The notes beneath the pieces are model-generated. The model searched no databases and had not been told where the DNA came from. It saw nothing but the letters and a program-made list of their open reading frames with translations. The position numbers and the translations under genes were made by a program. A DNA stretch of 60,755 nt, from NCBI RefSeq assembly GCF_001269905.1, contig NZ_LHVK01000012.1, forward strand, positions 1-60,755, read 5' to 3'. The DNA comes from Pseudomonas corrugata (GTDB taxonomy: Bacteria > Pseudomonadota > Gammaproteobacteria > Pseudomonadales > Pseudomonadaceae). This document shows positions 16,990-26,677 of this stretch, piece by piece. Position 1 is the stretch's first letter; every line of letters starts with the position of its first letter.

Positions 16990-18015
16990 TCACAACGGCG
17001 ACAGCTGCTCCATGGGCCAGCGCGCCTGCACACTGATCGACAGGCTTTCGCGCTGGCCGGCCTGCAGCCGCTGACAGCCGGCAAAAGCGATCATCGCGCC
17101 GTTATCGGTGCAGAATTGCGGCCGGGCGTAGTAAACGTCGCCTTTCATGTCGCCAAGCATTTTTTCCAGCGACACCCGCAGGGCCTTGTTTGCACTCACT
17201 CCGCCGGCGATGACCAGCCGCTTGAGCCCGGCCTGTTTCAGAGCGCGCTTGCATTTGATGGTCAAAGTCTCCACCACGGCCTGCTGGAACGCCAGCGAGA
17301 TGTCGCAACGGGCTTGCTCATGGTCGCCCCCGGCGCTGACGCACTGCTGCCAGGTGTTCAGGGCGAAGGTCTTCAAGCCACTGAAACTGAAATCCAGTCC
17401 CGGCCGGTCACACATCGGCCGAGGAAATACGAAACGTCCTTCGACCCCTTGGGTCGCTAGCCGTGCGATTTCCGGTCCACCCGGATAATTGAGGCCCATC
17501 ATCTTTGCGGTTTTGTCGAAAGCTTCACCAGCCGCATCGTCCAGGCTTTCACCCATCAACTCGTATTGACCGATGCCGTCGACCCGGACCAGTTGTGTAT
17601 GGCCTCCTGAAACCAACAAGGCGACGAACGGAAACTCCGGTGGCTGCGGCTCCAGCATGGGCGCCAGCAGGTGGCCTTCCATGTGATGCACACCCAGGGC
17701 CGGTATGCCCCAGGCAAAGGCCAGCGCCTGGGCACAAGAAGCCCCGACCAGCAACGCGCCCACCAGGCCCGGTCCGGCGGTATAGGCGACGGCATCGATT
17801 TCAGTCGGCACACAGCCGGCTTCGGCCAGAACCTGGCGGATCAGGGGCAGCATGCGCTTGACGTGATCGCGGGACGCAAGCTCGGGCACCACGCCGCCGT
17901 AGGCGCGGTGCAGGTCGATCTGACTGAACAGCGCATCGGCCAGCAGGCCGCGTTCACTGTCGTAGAGCGCGACGCCGGTTTCGTCGCAGGAAGTTTCTAA
18001 TCCCAGTACTAGCAT
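16990..18015 (-). CDS. tsaD: tRNA N6-threonylcarbamoyladenosine synthase subunit TsaD
   Basis: Catalytic subunit that, with TsaB, TsaC and TsaE, makes t6A37 in ANN-decoding tRNAs. 341 residues of the ASKHA/Kae1 fold. Metal ligands H111 and H115 (HHMEGH) and the SGGHTQLV nucleotide loop are intact. Divergent from rpsU; this tsaD/rpsU-dnaG-rpoD arrangement is common in proteobacteria. Confidence 0.97.
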   Translation of the reverse strand: MLVLGLETSCDETGVALYDSERGLLADALFSQIDLHRAYGGVVPELASRDHVKRMLPLIRQVLAEAGCVPTEIDAVAYTAGPGLVGALLVGASCAQALAFAWGIPALGVHHMEGHLLAPMLEPQPPEFPFVALLVSGGHTQLVRVDGIGQYELMGESLDDAAGEAFDKTAKMMGLNYPGGPEIARLATQGVEGRFVFPRPMCDRPGLDFSFSGLKTFALNTWQQCVSAGGDHEQARCDISLAFQQAVVETLTIKCKRALKQAGLKRLVIAGGVSANKALRVSLEKMLGDMKGDVYYARPQFCTDNGAMIAFAGCQRLQAGQRESLSISVQARWPMEQLSPL

Positions 18016-18102
18016 GGGTTTGCGCCTTGTGGAGGCTGAATTCGAAGGCGCGCATGATAGTCGCCACGTTGTGCCCCGACCAGCGGTTTTCGATCAGAGG
18101 CT

Positions 18103-18131
18103 TTGCATTCCTGGCGTTGAGGGGTTAACAT
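18103..18131 (+). promoter_or_regulatory. Candidate sigma-70 promoter of rpsU
   Basis: TTGCAT (18103-18108), 17-base spacer, TAACAT (18126-18131). This would give a leader of about 75 bases before rpsU. Confidence 0.5.
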
Positions 18132-18214
18132 CCGCAACCCTTAAAAACCGACGTCTTCAAGTGCTCTTTTGCCGCGAGGATGTTGACCCCGGTAATGAAT
18201 GAAGGTAGCTCTGG

Positions 18215-18430
18215 ATGCCAGCCGTCAAAGTAAAAGAGAACGAACCCTTCGACGTAGCTCTGCGTCGTTTCAAGCGCTCCTGCGAAAAAGCCGGTGTTCT
18301 GGCTGAAGTTCGTAGCCGCGAATTCTACGAGAAGCCGACTTCCGAGCGTAAGCGCAAAGCAGCAGCCGCTGTTAAGCGTCACGCCAAGAAAGTTCAGCGC
18401 GAACAGCGCCGCGCCGTACGTCTGTACTAA
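18215..18430 (+). CDS. rpsU: 30S ribosomal protein S21
   Basis: 71-residue basic protein, the last-assembling small-subunit protein near the anti-Shine-Dalgarno region. [20 protein letters not shown] start and the lysine/arginine-rich tail are standard. First gene of the macromolecular synthesis operon with dnaG and rpoD. Confidence 0.98.
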
Positions 18431-18459
18431 TACACAGACGTTCGTAGCAAGCTTCTGCC

Positions 18460-18483
18460 AAGCCCGGCCTTCAAGCCGGGCTT
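18460..18483 (+). terminator. Hairpin after rpsU (terminator or processing site)
   Basis: AAGCCCGGC (18460-18468) and GCCGGGCTT (18475-18483) form a nine-pair stem with a six-base loop. Only a weak T tract follows, so partial read-through into dnaG is plausible, as in the classical operon where a terminator keeps dnaG low. Confidence 0.65.
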
Positions 18484-18909
18484 ATGGCATTTGCGGAATA
18501 ACGCTTGATGCTTCACAGTCAAAGCCGCAGATGCGACTGAGACAACTGCTTTACCACGTCAGACCTGGCTCTTCTGCCAGCGGTGCACGTCTCTTCTGAC
18601 GAGCCTTCCAAGGCTACTGACGAGCACACCCTGATTCCTCTAACGACGATCAGCCCATGGCACCTGCTTGCGTGCCCGCTCGATGAGCTATCCGAGGCCT
18701 GACCGGCCGTGACCGGATTCAGCGCAACATATTCAAACAGTCGAATACTGATGGTAATTAACGTCAGTGGATTATCGGCAGATACACTTCCCGACAGCAA
18801 TGATGCAGACAACCCCGGTCGAGCCACCGCTTACAGTGTCTCATGACCAGGACCCGGTTACGCCTGCTGATTCCGGGCCCCTATTTCGCGCAGTGATGAT
18901 GAGAACGCC
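18484..18909 (+). other. Long gap between rpsU and dnaG with no recognised gene
   Basis: No reading frame here looks like a protein in any frame, and no trace of the usual YqeY/GatB-like gene was recognised. A short AT-richer patch (about 18725-18765) holds a possible promoter, and a small palindrome AGCCTTCCAAGGCT lies near 18602-18615 beside repeats of CTGACGAGC. Confidence 0.6.
18732..18760 (+). promoter_or_regulatory. Candidate promoter of dnaG
   Basis: TTCAAA (18732-18737), 17-base spacer, TAATTA (18755-18760), in the only AT-rich patch of the rpsU-dnaG gap. Tentative. Confidence 0.3.
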
Positions 18910-20880
18910 ATGGCCGGGCTAATTCCCCAGAGCTTTATTGACGACCTCCTGAACCGCACCGACATCGTCGATGTGGTCAGCTCTCGCCTGCAAATGAAAA
19001 AGGCCGGCAAGAACTACACGGCCTGCTGCCCATTCCACAAGGAAAAAACGCCATCCTTCAGCGTCAGCCCCGACAAGCAGTTCTATTACTGCTTTGGCTG
19101 TGGCGCTGGCGGCAATGCCCTCGGCTTCATCATGGACCACGACAACCTGGATTTCCCCCAGGCTGTCGAAGAACTGGCCAAAGCCGCCGGCATGGAAATT
19201 CCTCGTGAGGAAAGCGGTCGGGCACACAAGCCGCGCCAACCCACCGACTCGCCGCTCTATCCGCTGCTGACCGCGGCGGCTGATTTCTATCGCCAGGCTC
19301 TCAAAAGCCATCCGGCCCGCAAGGCCGCGGTGGATTATCTCAAGGGTCGCGGCCTGACCGGCGAAATTGCCCGGGACTTCGGCCTCGGCTTTGCCCCGCC
19401 CGGCTGGGACAATCTGTACAAGCACTTGAGCAGCGACACGCTGCAGCAGCGCGCCATGATCGATGCCGGCTTACTGATCGAAAATGCCGAAACCGGCAAG
19501 CGTTACGATCGCTTCCGCGACCGGGTAATGTTCCCGATCCGCGACACCCGCGGGCGTATCATTGCCTTCGGTGGCCGCGTATTGGGCGACGACAAGCCCA
19601 AGTACCTGAACTCGCCGGAAACACCGGTGTTCCATAAGGGCCAAGAGCTGTACGGCTTGTATGAGGCCCGCAAGAACAACCGCAACCTCGACGAGATCAT
19701 CGTCGTCGAAGGTTACATGGACGTCATTGCCCTCGCCCAGCAAGGCCTGCGCAATGCCGTTGCGACGCTGGGCACCGCCACCAGCGAAGAGCACATGAAG
19801 CGACTTTTCCGTGTCGTGCCCAGCGTACTGTTCTGCTTCGACGGCGACCAGGCCGGCCGCAATGCCGCCTGGCGTGCGCTGGAAGCCACGCTGCCCTGCC
19901 TGCAGGATGGCCGACGGGCGCGCTTTCTGTTCCTGCCGGAAGGTGAGGACCCCGATACCCTGGTGCGCTCCGAAGGCACCGACGCGTTCCGCGCGCGGAT
20001 CAATCAACATGCACAACCATTGGCCGATTATTTTTTCCAGCAGTTGACCGAAGAGGCCGATCCACGCTCGCTCGAAGGCAAGGCCCACATGGTCACCCTC
20101 GCGGCACCGCTGATCGACAAGGTACCCGGCGCCAACCTGCGCGCACTGATGCGCCAGCGCCTGACCGAAATCACCGGCCTCAACAGCGAAGCGGTCAACC
20201 AGCTGGCTCATAGCGCTCCAGCGGAGGCGCCGCCGGCGTACGACCCGGGCATCGACTACGACGCAATGCCGGATTTCGCGGACTATCATCACCCTCAGCA
20301 GGACTATGCGCCGCAGCAAGAGTGGACACCGAAAAAAACCGGTGGCGGCGGCAAGAAATGGGACAAGAAACCCTGGGACAAGAACGGCAAGCGCGGCGAT
20401 CGCGACCAACCACGTGCCCCACGCGTGCCGGTAGGCGTCGAAGCACCAACTCTGATTGCTCTTCGCACGCTCATTCATCACCCGCAGATGGCTAGCAAGG
20501 TCGAAACTGCTGATCATTTCGCAAATGAGAGCAATACCTATGCCCAGCTACTGGTGGCACTGGTCGAGGCCGTGCAGAAAAATCCTAAGCTAAGCTCCAT
20601 TCAGCTCATGGCTCGCTGGCACGGAACCGATCAGGGGCGCCTGCTTAAGGCGTTAGCAGAAAAAGAGTGGTTGATTGCAAACGACAATCTTGAACAACAG
20701 TTTTTAGACACCATTACTAGGTTATCCGCGGGTCAACACGCACAGAACCTGGAAGACCTCATCAGGAAAGCAAGACAGCCTGGGCTGACCGCGGAGGACG
20801 CCAGCCAGATAGCGAATGAAATGCGTGAACTATTAAAACGCAATGTCTCCACATCAAACCCGACCTCAACTGGCGCGTGA
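18910..20880 (+). CDS. dnaG: DNA primase DnaG
   Basis: Makes RNA primers at the replication fork. 656 residues. Zinc-binding CHC2 domain with C40, H43, C61 and C64; catalytic core with TOPRIM motifs VVEGYMDVIAL and FDGDQAGRNA; a proline/lysine-rich linker (about 440-505, with GGGGKKWDKKPWDKNGK); then the C-terminal helicase-binding domain. The linker is the variable part in pseudomonads. Confidence 0.98.
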   Translation: MAGLIPQSFIDDLLNRTDIVDVVSSRLQMKKAGKNYTACCPFHKEKTPSFSVSPDKQFYYCFGCGAGGNALGFIMDHDNLDFPQAVEELAKAAGMEIPREESGRAHKPRQPTDSPLYPLLTAAADFYRQALKSHPARKAAVDYLKGRGLTGEIARDFGLGFAPPGWDNLYKHLSSDTLQQRAMIDAGLLIENAETGKRYDRFRDRVMFPIRDTRGRIIAFGGRVLGDDKPKYLNSPETPVFHKGQELYGLYEARKNNRNLDEIIVVEGYMDVIALAQQGLRNAVATLGTATSEEHMKRLFRVVPSVLFCFDGDQAGRNAAWRALEATLPCLQDGRRARFLFLPEGEDPDTLVRSEGTDAFRARINQHAQPLADYFFQQLTEEADPRSLEGKAHMVTLAAPLIDKVPGANLRALMRQRLTEITGLNSEAVNQLAHSAPAEAPPAYDPGIDYDAMPDFADYHHPQQDYAPQQEWTPKKTGGGGKKWDKKPWDKNGKRGDRDQPRAPRVPVGVEAPTLIALRTLIHHPQMASKVETADHFANESNTYAQLLVALVEAVQKNPKLSSIQLMARWHGTDQGRLLKALAEKEWLIANDNLEQQFLDTITRLSAGQHAQNLEDLIRKARQPGLTAEDASQIANEMRELLKRNVSTSNPTSTGA

Positions 20881-20894
20881 GGTCACAGCTCAGG

Positions 20895-20900
20895 TATAAT
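20895..20900 (+). promoter_or_regulatory. Candidate -10 element of rpoD promoter
   Basis: A perfect TATAAT lies 48 bases before the rpoD ATG in the 67-base dnaG-rpoD gap. The -35 would fall in the end of dnaG and is poor. It implies an rpoD promoter in addition to operon read-through. Confidence 0.5.
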
Positions 20901-20947
20901 CCTCGGCTTGTTTTTTGCCCGCCAAGACCTTCAGTGGATAGGGTGTT

Positions 20948-22795
20948 ATGTCCGGAAAAGCGCAACAGCAGTCTCGTATCAAAGAGTTGATCCTATTGGG
21001 TCGTGAGCAGGGCTACCTGACTTACGCGGAGGTCAACGACCACCTGCCGGAGGATATTTCAGATCCGGAACAGGTGGAAGACATCATCCGCATGATCAAC
21101 GACATGGGGATCAACGTATTCGAGGTTGCGCCAGATAAGGATGCCCTTATGCTGGCCGACGCCGATACCGACGAGGCGGCCGCTGAAGAAGCGGCCGCAG
21201 CGCTGGCGGCTGTCGAGACCGACATTGGTCGCACCACCGACCCTGTGCGCATGTATATGCGTGAAATGGGTACGGTAGAGCTCCTCACGCGTGAAGGCGA
21301 AATCGAAATCGCCAAGCGTATTGAAGAAGGCATCCGTGAAGTGATGGGCGCAATCGCGCACTTCCCTGGCACGGTCGACCATATTCTCTCCGAATACACT
21401 CGCGTCACCACCGAAGGTGGCCGCCTGTCCGACGTCCTGAGTGGCTACATCGACCCGGATGACGGCACCACGCCGCCTGCCGCCGAAGTCCCGCCACCGA
21501 TCGACGCCAAGGCCGAGAAAGCCGATGACGACAGCGATGACGACGACGCCGAAGCCAGCGATGACGAAGAAGAAGCCGAAAGCGGTCCTGATCCGGTCGT
21601 CGCCGCACAGCGTTTCGGCGCCGTGGCCGAGCAGATGGAAATCACCCGCAAGGCGCTGAAAAAGCACGGTCGCGACAACAAGCAAGCCATCGCCGAGCTG
21701 TTGGCCCTGGCCGAACTGTTCATGCCGATCAAGCTGGTGCCCAAGCAGTTCGAAGGCCTGGTCGAGCGTGTTCGCAGCGCCCTGGATCGTCTGCGTCAGC
21801 AAGAGCGCGCGATCATGCAACTGTGCGTTCGTGATGCCCGCATGCCACGTGCCGACTTCCTGCGTCAGTTCCCTGGTAACGAAGTCGACGAAAGCTGGAC
21901 CGATGCACTGGCCAAAGGCAAGTCCAAATACGCGGAGGCCATCGCCCGCCTGCAACCGGATATCGTTCGTTGCCAGCAGAAGCTGAGCGCGCTGGAGACC
22001 GAAACCGGCCTGAGCATCGCCGAGATCAAGGACATCAACCGTCGCATGTCGATCGGTGAGGCCAAGGCCCGCCGCGCGAAGAAAGAGATGGTCGAAGCGA
22101 ACTTGCGTCTGGTGATCTCCATTGCCAAGAAGTACACCAACCGCGGCCTGCAGTTCCTCGATCTGATCCAGGAAGGCAACATCGGCCTGATGAAAGCGGT
22201 GGACAAGTTCGAATACCGTCGCGGCTACAAGTTCTCGACCTATGCTACCTGGTGGATCCGCCAGGCGATCACCCGTTCGATCGCCGACCAGGCCCGCACC
22301 ATCCGTATTCCGGTGCACATGATCGAGACCATCAACAAGCTCAACCGTATTTCCCGGCAGATGCTGCAGGAAATGGGTCGCGAACCGACTCCGGAAGAGC
22401 TGGGCGAACGCATGGAAATGCCTGAGGACAAGATCCGCAAGGTATTGAAGATCGCCAAAGAGCCGATTTCCATGGAAACACCTATCGGTGATGATGAAGA
22501 TTCCCATCTGGGTGACTTCATCGAAGACTCCACCATGCAGTCGCCGATCGATGTCGCCACTGTCGAGAGTCTCAAGGAAGCGACTCGCGAAGTACTCTCC
22601 GGCCTCACAGCCCGTGAAGCCAAGGTACTGCGCATGCGTTTCGGCATCGATATGAATACCGACCATACCCTCGAGGAGGTCGGTAAGCAGTTTGACGTGA
22701 CGCGCGAGCGGATTCGTCAGATCGAAGCCAAGGCGTTACGCAAACTGCGCCACCCGACACGAAGCGAGCATCTGCGCTCCTTCCTCGACGAGTGA
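20948..22795 (+). CDS. rpoD: RNA polymerase sigma factor RpoD (sigma-70)
   Basis: Primary sigma factor. 615 residues, with region 1.1, an acidic non-conserved insert (about 185-220, nearly all D, E, S and A), region 2 (FEYRRGYKFSTYATWWIRQA, recognising the -10), region 3, and region 4.2 (VTRERIRQIEAKALRKLRHP, contacting the -35). Followed by a strong terminator, so the operon ends here. Confidence 0.99.
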   Translation: MSGKAQQQSRIKELILLGREQGYLTYAEVNDHLPEDISDPEQVEDIIRMINDMGINVFEVAPDKDALMLADADTDEAAAEEAAAALAAVETDIGRTTDPVRMYMREMGTVELLTREGEIEIAKRIEEGIREVMGAIAHFPGTVDHILSEYTRVTTEGGRLSDVLSGYIDPDDGTTPPAAEVPPPIDAKAEKADDDSDDDDAEASDDEEEAESGPDPVVAAQRFGAVAEQMEITRKALKKHGRDNKQAIAELLALAELFMPIKLVPKQFEGLVERVRSALDRLRQQERAIMQLCVRDARMPRADFLRQFPGNEVDESWTDALAKGKSKYAEAIARLQPDIVRCQQKLSALETETGLSIAEIKDINRRMSIGEAKARRAKKEMVEANLRLVISIAKKYTNRGLQFLDLIQEGNIGLMKAVDKFEYRRGYKFSTYATWWIRQAITRSIADQARTIRIPVHMIETINKLNRISRQMLQEMGREPTPEELGERMEMPEDKIRKVLKIAKEPISMETPIGDDEDSHLGDFIEDSTMQSPIDVATVESLKEATREVLSGLTAREAKVLRMRFGIDMNTDHTLEEVGKQFDVTRERIRQIEAKALRKLRHPTRSEHLRSFLDE

Positions 22796-22800
22796 CCTTC

Positions 22801-22827
22801 AGAACCCCCGGCCCTGCCGGGGGTTCT
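22801..22827 (+). terminator. rpoD terminator
   Basis: AGAACCCCCGGC pairs with GCCGGGGGTTCT around a very short loop, followed by TTTC. Typical rho-independent structure six bases after the rpoD stop. Confidence 0.9.
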
Positions 22828-22918
22828 TTCATATGCAGAAAAATCCCCTTCGCTACGCCCCCCGCCCCATTGCACGTCTACACTCGAAACATCCTTCCTA
22901 TGCCATGACGAGACCGTG

Positions 22919-25900
22919 ATGCCCAGACTGACGGCCCTGCTCTTGCTGTCACTGATGACCTGGACCGCAACGGCTGGCGCGTTGATGCTCACTGACGAAG
23001 AGCGCCGCTGGCTCAAGGACCACCCCGACCTGCGCCTGGGCGTCGATGCCTCATGGCCGCCGTTCGAATTTCGCGACGATCAAGGTCGTTATCAAGGCCT
23101 GGCCGCCGATTACGTTGAAATCATCCGCGAGCGACTGGCAGTCACGCTTACCCCCATTGAGCCCGCCAGCTGGACCGCCGTGCTGGAATCGGTCGCACAA
23201 GGCAAGATCGATCTGCTGCCGGGCATCATGTCCACCCCCGAACGGCAGAATTTCCTGGCCTTTACGCGCCCTTACCTCGACTTTCCGATCGTTATCCTGG
23301 CCCATCGAGGCGGAGCCCAGCCTCACAATCTCAAGGATCTGTACGGGTTGAAGATTGCAGTGGTGGAAAACTATGCCCCCCATGAGCTGCTACGCAGTCA
23401 TCACCCCGACCTGAACCTGGTGGCGCTGCCCAACGTCAGTTCAACCCTGCAGGCCCTGGCAACCGATAAAGTGGATGCCGTGGTAGGCGACCTTGCTTCC
23501 AGCGTCTGGAGCCTTCGCCAGCTCAAGCTCGAAGGCCTTTACGTCAGCGGCGAGACGCCCTATCGCTATCAGTTGGCAATGGCCGTTCCCCGCGACAATC
23601 AAATACTGGTGAACATTCTGGACAAGGTCATCGCCGACATGAGCCCGGCCGAGATCGCTGAAATCCAGGAGAAATGGGTCGGCAATGTGCGCGACTACCG
23701 GCAGTTCTGGTCGGACGTGCTGCTTTATGGCCTGCCCGGACTGCTGCTCTTGATGGGCATCCTGGCAGCGGTGATTCGCATCAACCGCCGCCTAAGCTCG
23801 GAGATCGCCCGTCGAATCGACCTGGAACAGGAGCTACGCAGCAGTGAATATCACTATCGCGGACTGGTGGAGAGCCTCTCGGCGATTGCCTGGGAAGCCA
23901 AGGTCAGCGACTTCACCTACACCTATGTCTCGCCCCACGCCGAAGACTTGCTTGGCTATCCCCTCGCCCATTGGCTGATCCCGGGCTTCTGGCGCAACAT
24001 CATTCATCCGGCGGACCTTATCCGTGCCCAAACCTATTGCGATCATGAAGTGCTCGCCGGACGCGATCATTGCATCGATTACCGAGTCATCACCGCCGAT
24101 GGCCGCTGCCTGTGGGTTCGCGACATTGTCAGCCTGATCGAACACGGTCATGAGCCGGTAATGCGCGGGCTGATGATCGACATCAGTGAAGCCAAGCGCA
24201 CCGAGGAAGCGCTGCGTCTTTCGGAGCAGAAATTCGCCTCGGTGTTCCGCCAGTGCCCGGACATTCTGGTGATCGCGCGTCTGTTGGACGGATGCTTGCT
24301 GGAAGTCAACAAAACCTTCGAAGAACAGATCGGCCTGAGCGCCGACGAGGTCGTGGGCCAGACCGCGACCGAGCTGAATATCTGGGGCATCCAGGGCGTT
24401 GGCCCAAGCCTGCTGCAGCGTCTGCAGGCCGGGAGTATCCGCAACCTGGAGATGCCCTTTCGCCGCAGCAACGGCCAGGTGTTCACCGGGCTGATCTCCG
24501 CCGAGCCCTTCGACCTCGACACGACACCTGCGCTGGTCGTAGTGGTGCGCGACATCAGTCAACTCAAGGAAACCCAACAACAACTGCAAACCTCCGAAGA
24601 GAAGTTCGCCAAGGCGTTCCACGCTTCACCCGATGGTCTGCTGCTGTCCCGACAAAGCGACGGCCTGCTGATTGAAGTCAACGAGGGTTTCAGCCGCATC
24701 ACTGGCTTCAACAGCGCCCTGTCGGTGGACCGCTCCACCCTGGACCTGGGGATCTGGGTCAACCTCAACGAGCGCAAGCAGATGCTCGATCTGCTGCAGC
24801 GTGACGGCTACGTCAAGGACTTCAGCTGCCATATCCGGCGCAACGACGGGCAGATACGGCTCTGCGAAGTATCCAGCCGTCCGCTGCCCATCGGCAATGA
24901 AGACTGCATGTTGACCATCGCCCGAGACATCACCGAACGCCATCTGATGCAGGAAAAACTGCAACAGGCCGCCACCGTGTTCGAAAGCACGGCCGAAGGC
25001 GTGCTGATCACCGATACGCAGCAGCACATCAGCGCTGTGAACCGCGCCTTCAGCGAAATTACCGGCTATAGCGAAACCGAAGCCTTGGGCCATACGCCAC
25101 GACTGCTGGCCTCCGGCTTGCACGACAGCGCGTTCTACGCCGCGATGTGGCACCAGTTGACGGCAGAGGGGCATTGGCAGGGGGAGATCTCCAATCGCCG
25201 CAAGAACGGCGAGCTATACCCCAGTTGGCTGACCATCAGCGCGGTACGCAATCGTGATCAGCAGGTCACCCATTTCGTCGCCGTCTTCGCCGATATCTCC
25301 AGCCTCAAACACGCCCAGGCCAAGCTCGACTACCAGGCTCACCACGACCCGCTCACTGGTCTGCCCAACCGCACGCTGTTCGAAAGCCGCTTGCTGACGG
25401 CCCTCAACAACCAGCAGGAAAACGGTGGGCAGGGTGCGGTGCTGTTCCTGGACCTGGACCGCTTCAAGCACATCAATGACAGCCTCGGACACCCGGTCGG
25501 CGACCTGCTGCTCAAGGGCATCGCAGTGCGTCTGCGGGAACAGCTGCGTGATATCGACACCGTGGCGCGCCTGGGCGGCGACGAGTTCATCATCCTGCTG
25601 CCAGGCCTGCAGCAGCCCAGCGATGCCGAGCACATAGCCCTGAAGCTGTTGAACTGTTTCGCCGCACCGTTCCAGGCCGGCGAACACGAGTTCTTCATCA
25701 GCGCCAGCATCGGCACCAGCCTCTACCCCCAGGATGGCTGCGACGTCGCCACACTGGTCAAGAACGCCGATGCGGCGATGTACCGCTCCAAGGCCAAGGG
25801 CCGCAACCGGGTGGAAAGCTACACCCGCGACCTCACCGCCCAGGCCAGTGAGCGCGTAGCCATGGAATACGAATTGCGCAGAGCGATTGAACGTAACGAG

Positions 25901-26662
25901 TTGTCCCTGTCTTTCCAACCGAAAATCAGCCTCGCCGATAACCGTCTGGTAGGCGCCGAAGCCTTGATTCGCTGGACCCACCCGACGTTTGGCGAGGTGC
26001 CACCGGAGCACTTCATTCCCCTGGCGGAAGAAAACGGCATGATCTTGCAGATCGGCGATTGGGTCCTGGAGCGCGCCTGCCGACAGCTGTACGAATGGAA
26101 CAGCGCCTACGACAGCCTCGGTCCGCTGTCGGTCAACCTGGCCGGAGCGCAACTGCGTCAACCGAACCTGCTGGTACGCATCGAACAACTCCTGCGGGAG
26201 AACCACCTCAAGCCTGGATTACTGCAACTGGAAATTACCGAAAATTTCATCATGAGCCAGGCCGAAGAGGCCCTGACGGTGCTGCACCAACTCAAGAAAC
26301 TGGGCGTTCAATTGGCCATCGACGACTTTGGCACGGGCTACTCCTCCCTGAGCTACCTCAAGCGCCTGCCGTTGGACATCCTCAAGATTGACCAGTCCTT
26401 CGTCCGCGGCCTGCCCGACGATCCCCACGATGCAGCCATCGTACGCGCAATCATTGCCCTGGGTAGCAGCATGCAATTCACCATCATCGCCGAGGGCGTC
26501 GAAACCCTGGCCCAGCAGCAATTCCTGGCCGAAGAAGGCTGCGAACAGATCCAGGGCTACATCGTCAGCCTGCCCCTGGGCGCCGACGAATTCGCCGCGA
26601 CGTTTCTGCGTATGACCGTATCGGATTTTTCGGATAGCACAGCTGAGAAACCGTCGTTATAA
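22919..26662 (+). CDS. rmcA: RmcA-like sensor: periplasmic binding domain, four PAS, GGDEF, EAL
   Basis: 1247 residues from the ATG at 22919 (an adjacent GTG at 22916 is possible). Order: signal peptide/first membrane helix (1-23); SBP_bac_3 solute-binding domain (about 30-260); membrane helix (about 265-288); four PAS domains (about 303-425, 430-550, 560-680, 690-805); GGDEF domain with intact GGDEF at 886-890 and an RxxD inhibitory site (RDID) five residues upstream; EAL domain with EAL at 1014-1016. Both catalytic signatures are intact, so synthesis and hydrolysis of c-di-GMP are both possible. The domain order and the position right after rpoD match RmcA (PA0575) of P. aeruginosa, a redox-responsive regulator of c-di-GMP and biofilm maintenance. 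Confidence 0.9.
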   Translation: MPRLTALLLLSLMTWTATAGALMLTDEERRWLKDHPDLRLGVDASWPPFEFRDDQGRYQGLAADYVEIIRERLAVTLTPIEPASWTAVLESVAQGKIDLLPGIMSTPERQNFLAFTRPYLDFPIVILAHRGGAQPHNLKDLYGLKIAVVENYAPHELLRSHHPDLNLVALPNVSSTLQALATDKVDAVVGDLASSVWSLRQLKLEGLYVSGETPYRYQLAMAVPRDNQILVNILDKVIADMSPAEIAEIQEKWVGNVRDYRQFWSDVLLYGLPGLLLLMGILAAVIRINRRLSSEIARRIDLEQELRSSEYHYRGLVESLSAIAWEAKVSDFTYTYVSPHAEDLLGYPLAHWLIPGFWRNIIHPADLIRAQTYCDHEVLAGRDHCIDYRVITADGRCLWVRDIVSLIEHGHEPVMRGLMIDISEAKRTEEALRLSEQKFASVFRQCPDILVIARLLDGCLLEVNKTFEEQIGLSADEVVGQTATELNIWGIQGVGPSLLQRLQAGSIRNLEMPFRRSNGQVFTGLISAEPFDLDTTPALVVVVRDISQLKETQQQLQTSEEKFAKAFHASPDGLLLSRQSDGLLIEVNEGFSRITGFNSALSVDRSTLDLGIWVNLNERKQMLDLLQRDGYVKDFSCHIRRNDGQIRLCEVSSRPLPIGNEDCMLTIARDITERHLMQEKLQQAATVFESTAEGVLITDTQQHISAVNRAFSEITGYSETEALGHTPRLLASGLHDSAFYAAMWHQLTAEGHWQGEISNRRKNGELYPSWLTISAVRNRDQQVTHFVAVFADISSLKHAQAKLDYQAHHDPLTGLPNRTLFESRLLTALNNQQENGGQGAVLFLDLDRFKHINDSLGHPVGDLLLKGIAVRLREQLRDIDTVARLGGDEFIILLPGLQQPSDAEHIALKLLNCFAAPFQAGEHEFFISASIGTSLYPQDGCDVATLVKNADAAMYRSKAKGRNRVESYTRDLTAQASERVAMEYELRRAIERNELSLSFQPKISLADNRLVGAEALIRWTHPTFGEVPPEHFIPLAEENGMILQIGDWVLERACRQLYEWNSAYDSLGPLSVNLAGAQLRQPNLLVRIEQLLRENHLKPGLLQLEITENFIMSQAEEALTVLHQLKKLGVQLAIDDFGTGYSSLSYLKRLPLDILKIDQSFVRGLPDDPHDAAIVRAIIALGSSMQFTIIAEGVETLAQQQFLAEEGCEQIQGYIVSLPLGADEFAATFLRMTVSDFSDSTAEKPSL

Positions 26663-26663
26663 T
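26658..26663 (+). promoter_or_regulatory. -10 element of the tRNA promoter, overlapping the rmcA stop
   Basis: TATAAT at 26658-26663 includes the TAA stop of rmcA (26660-26662) and is followed by a GC-rich discriminator (CCGCGGCC), typical of stringently controlled stable RNA promoters. The -35 is not obvious. Confidence 0.6.
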
Positions 26664-26677
26664 CCGCGGCCTACTGA

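Noticed and set aside
18519..18827. Minus-strand frame of about 102 codons in the rpsU-dnaG gap
   Set aside because: Serine/alanine-rich without any recognisable family pattern, no ribosome binding site, and not similar to YqeY.
21500..21590. Very acidic run in RpoD as a possible insertion
   Set aside because: The non-conserved region of sigma-70 is normally acidic and variable in Pseudomonas.
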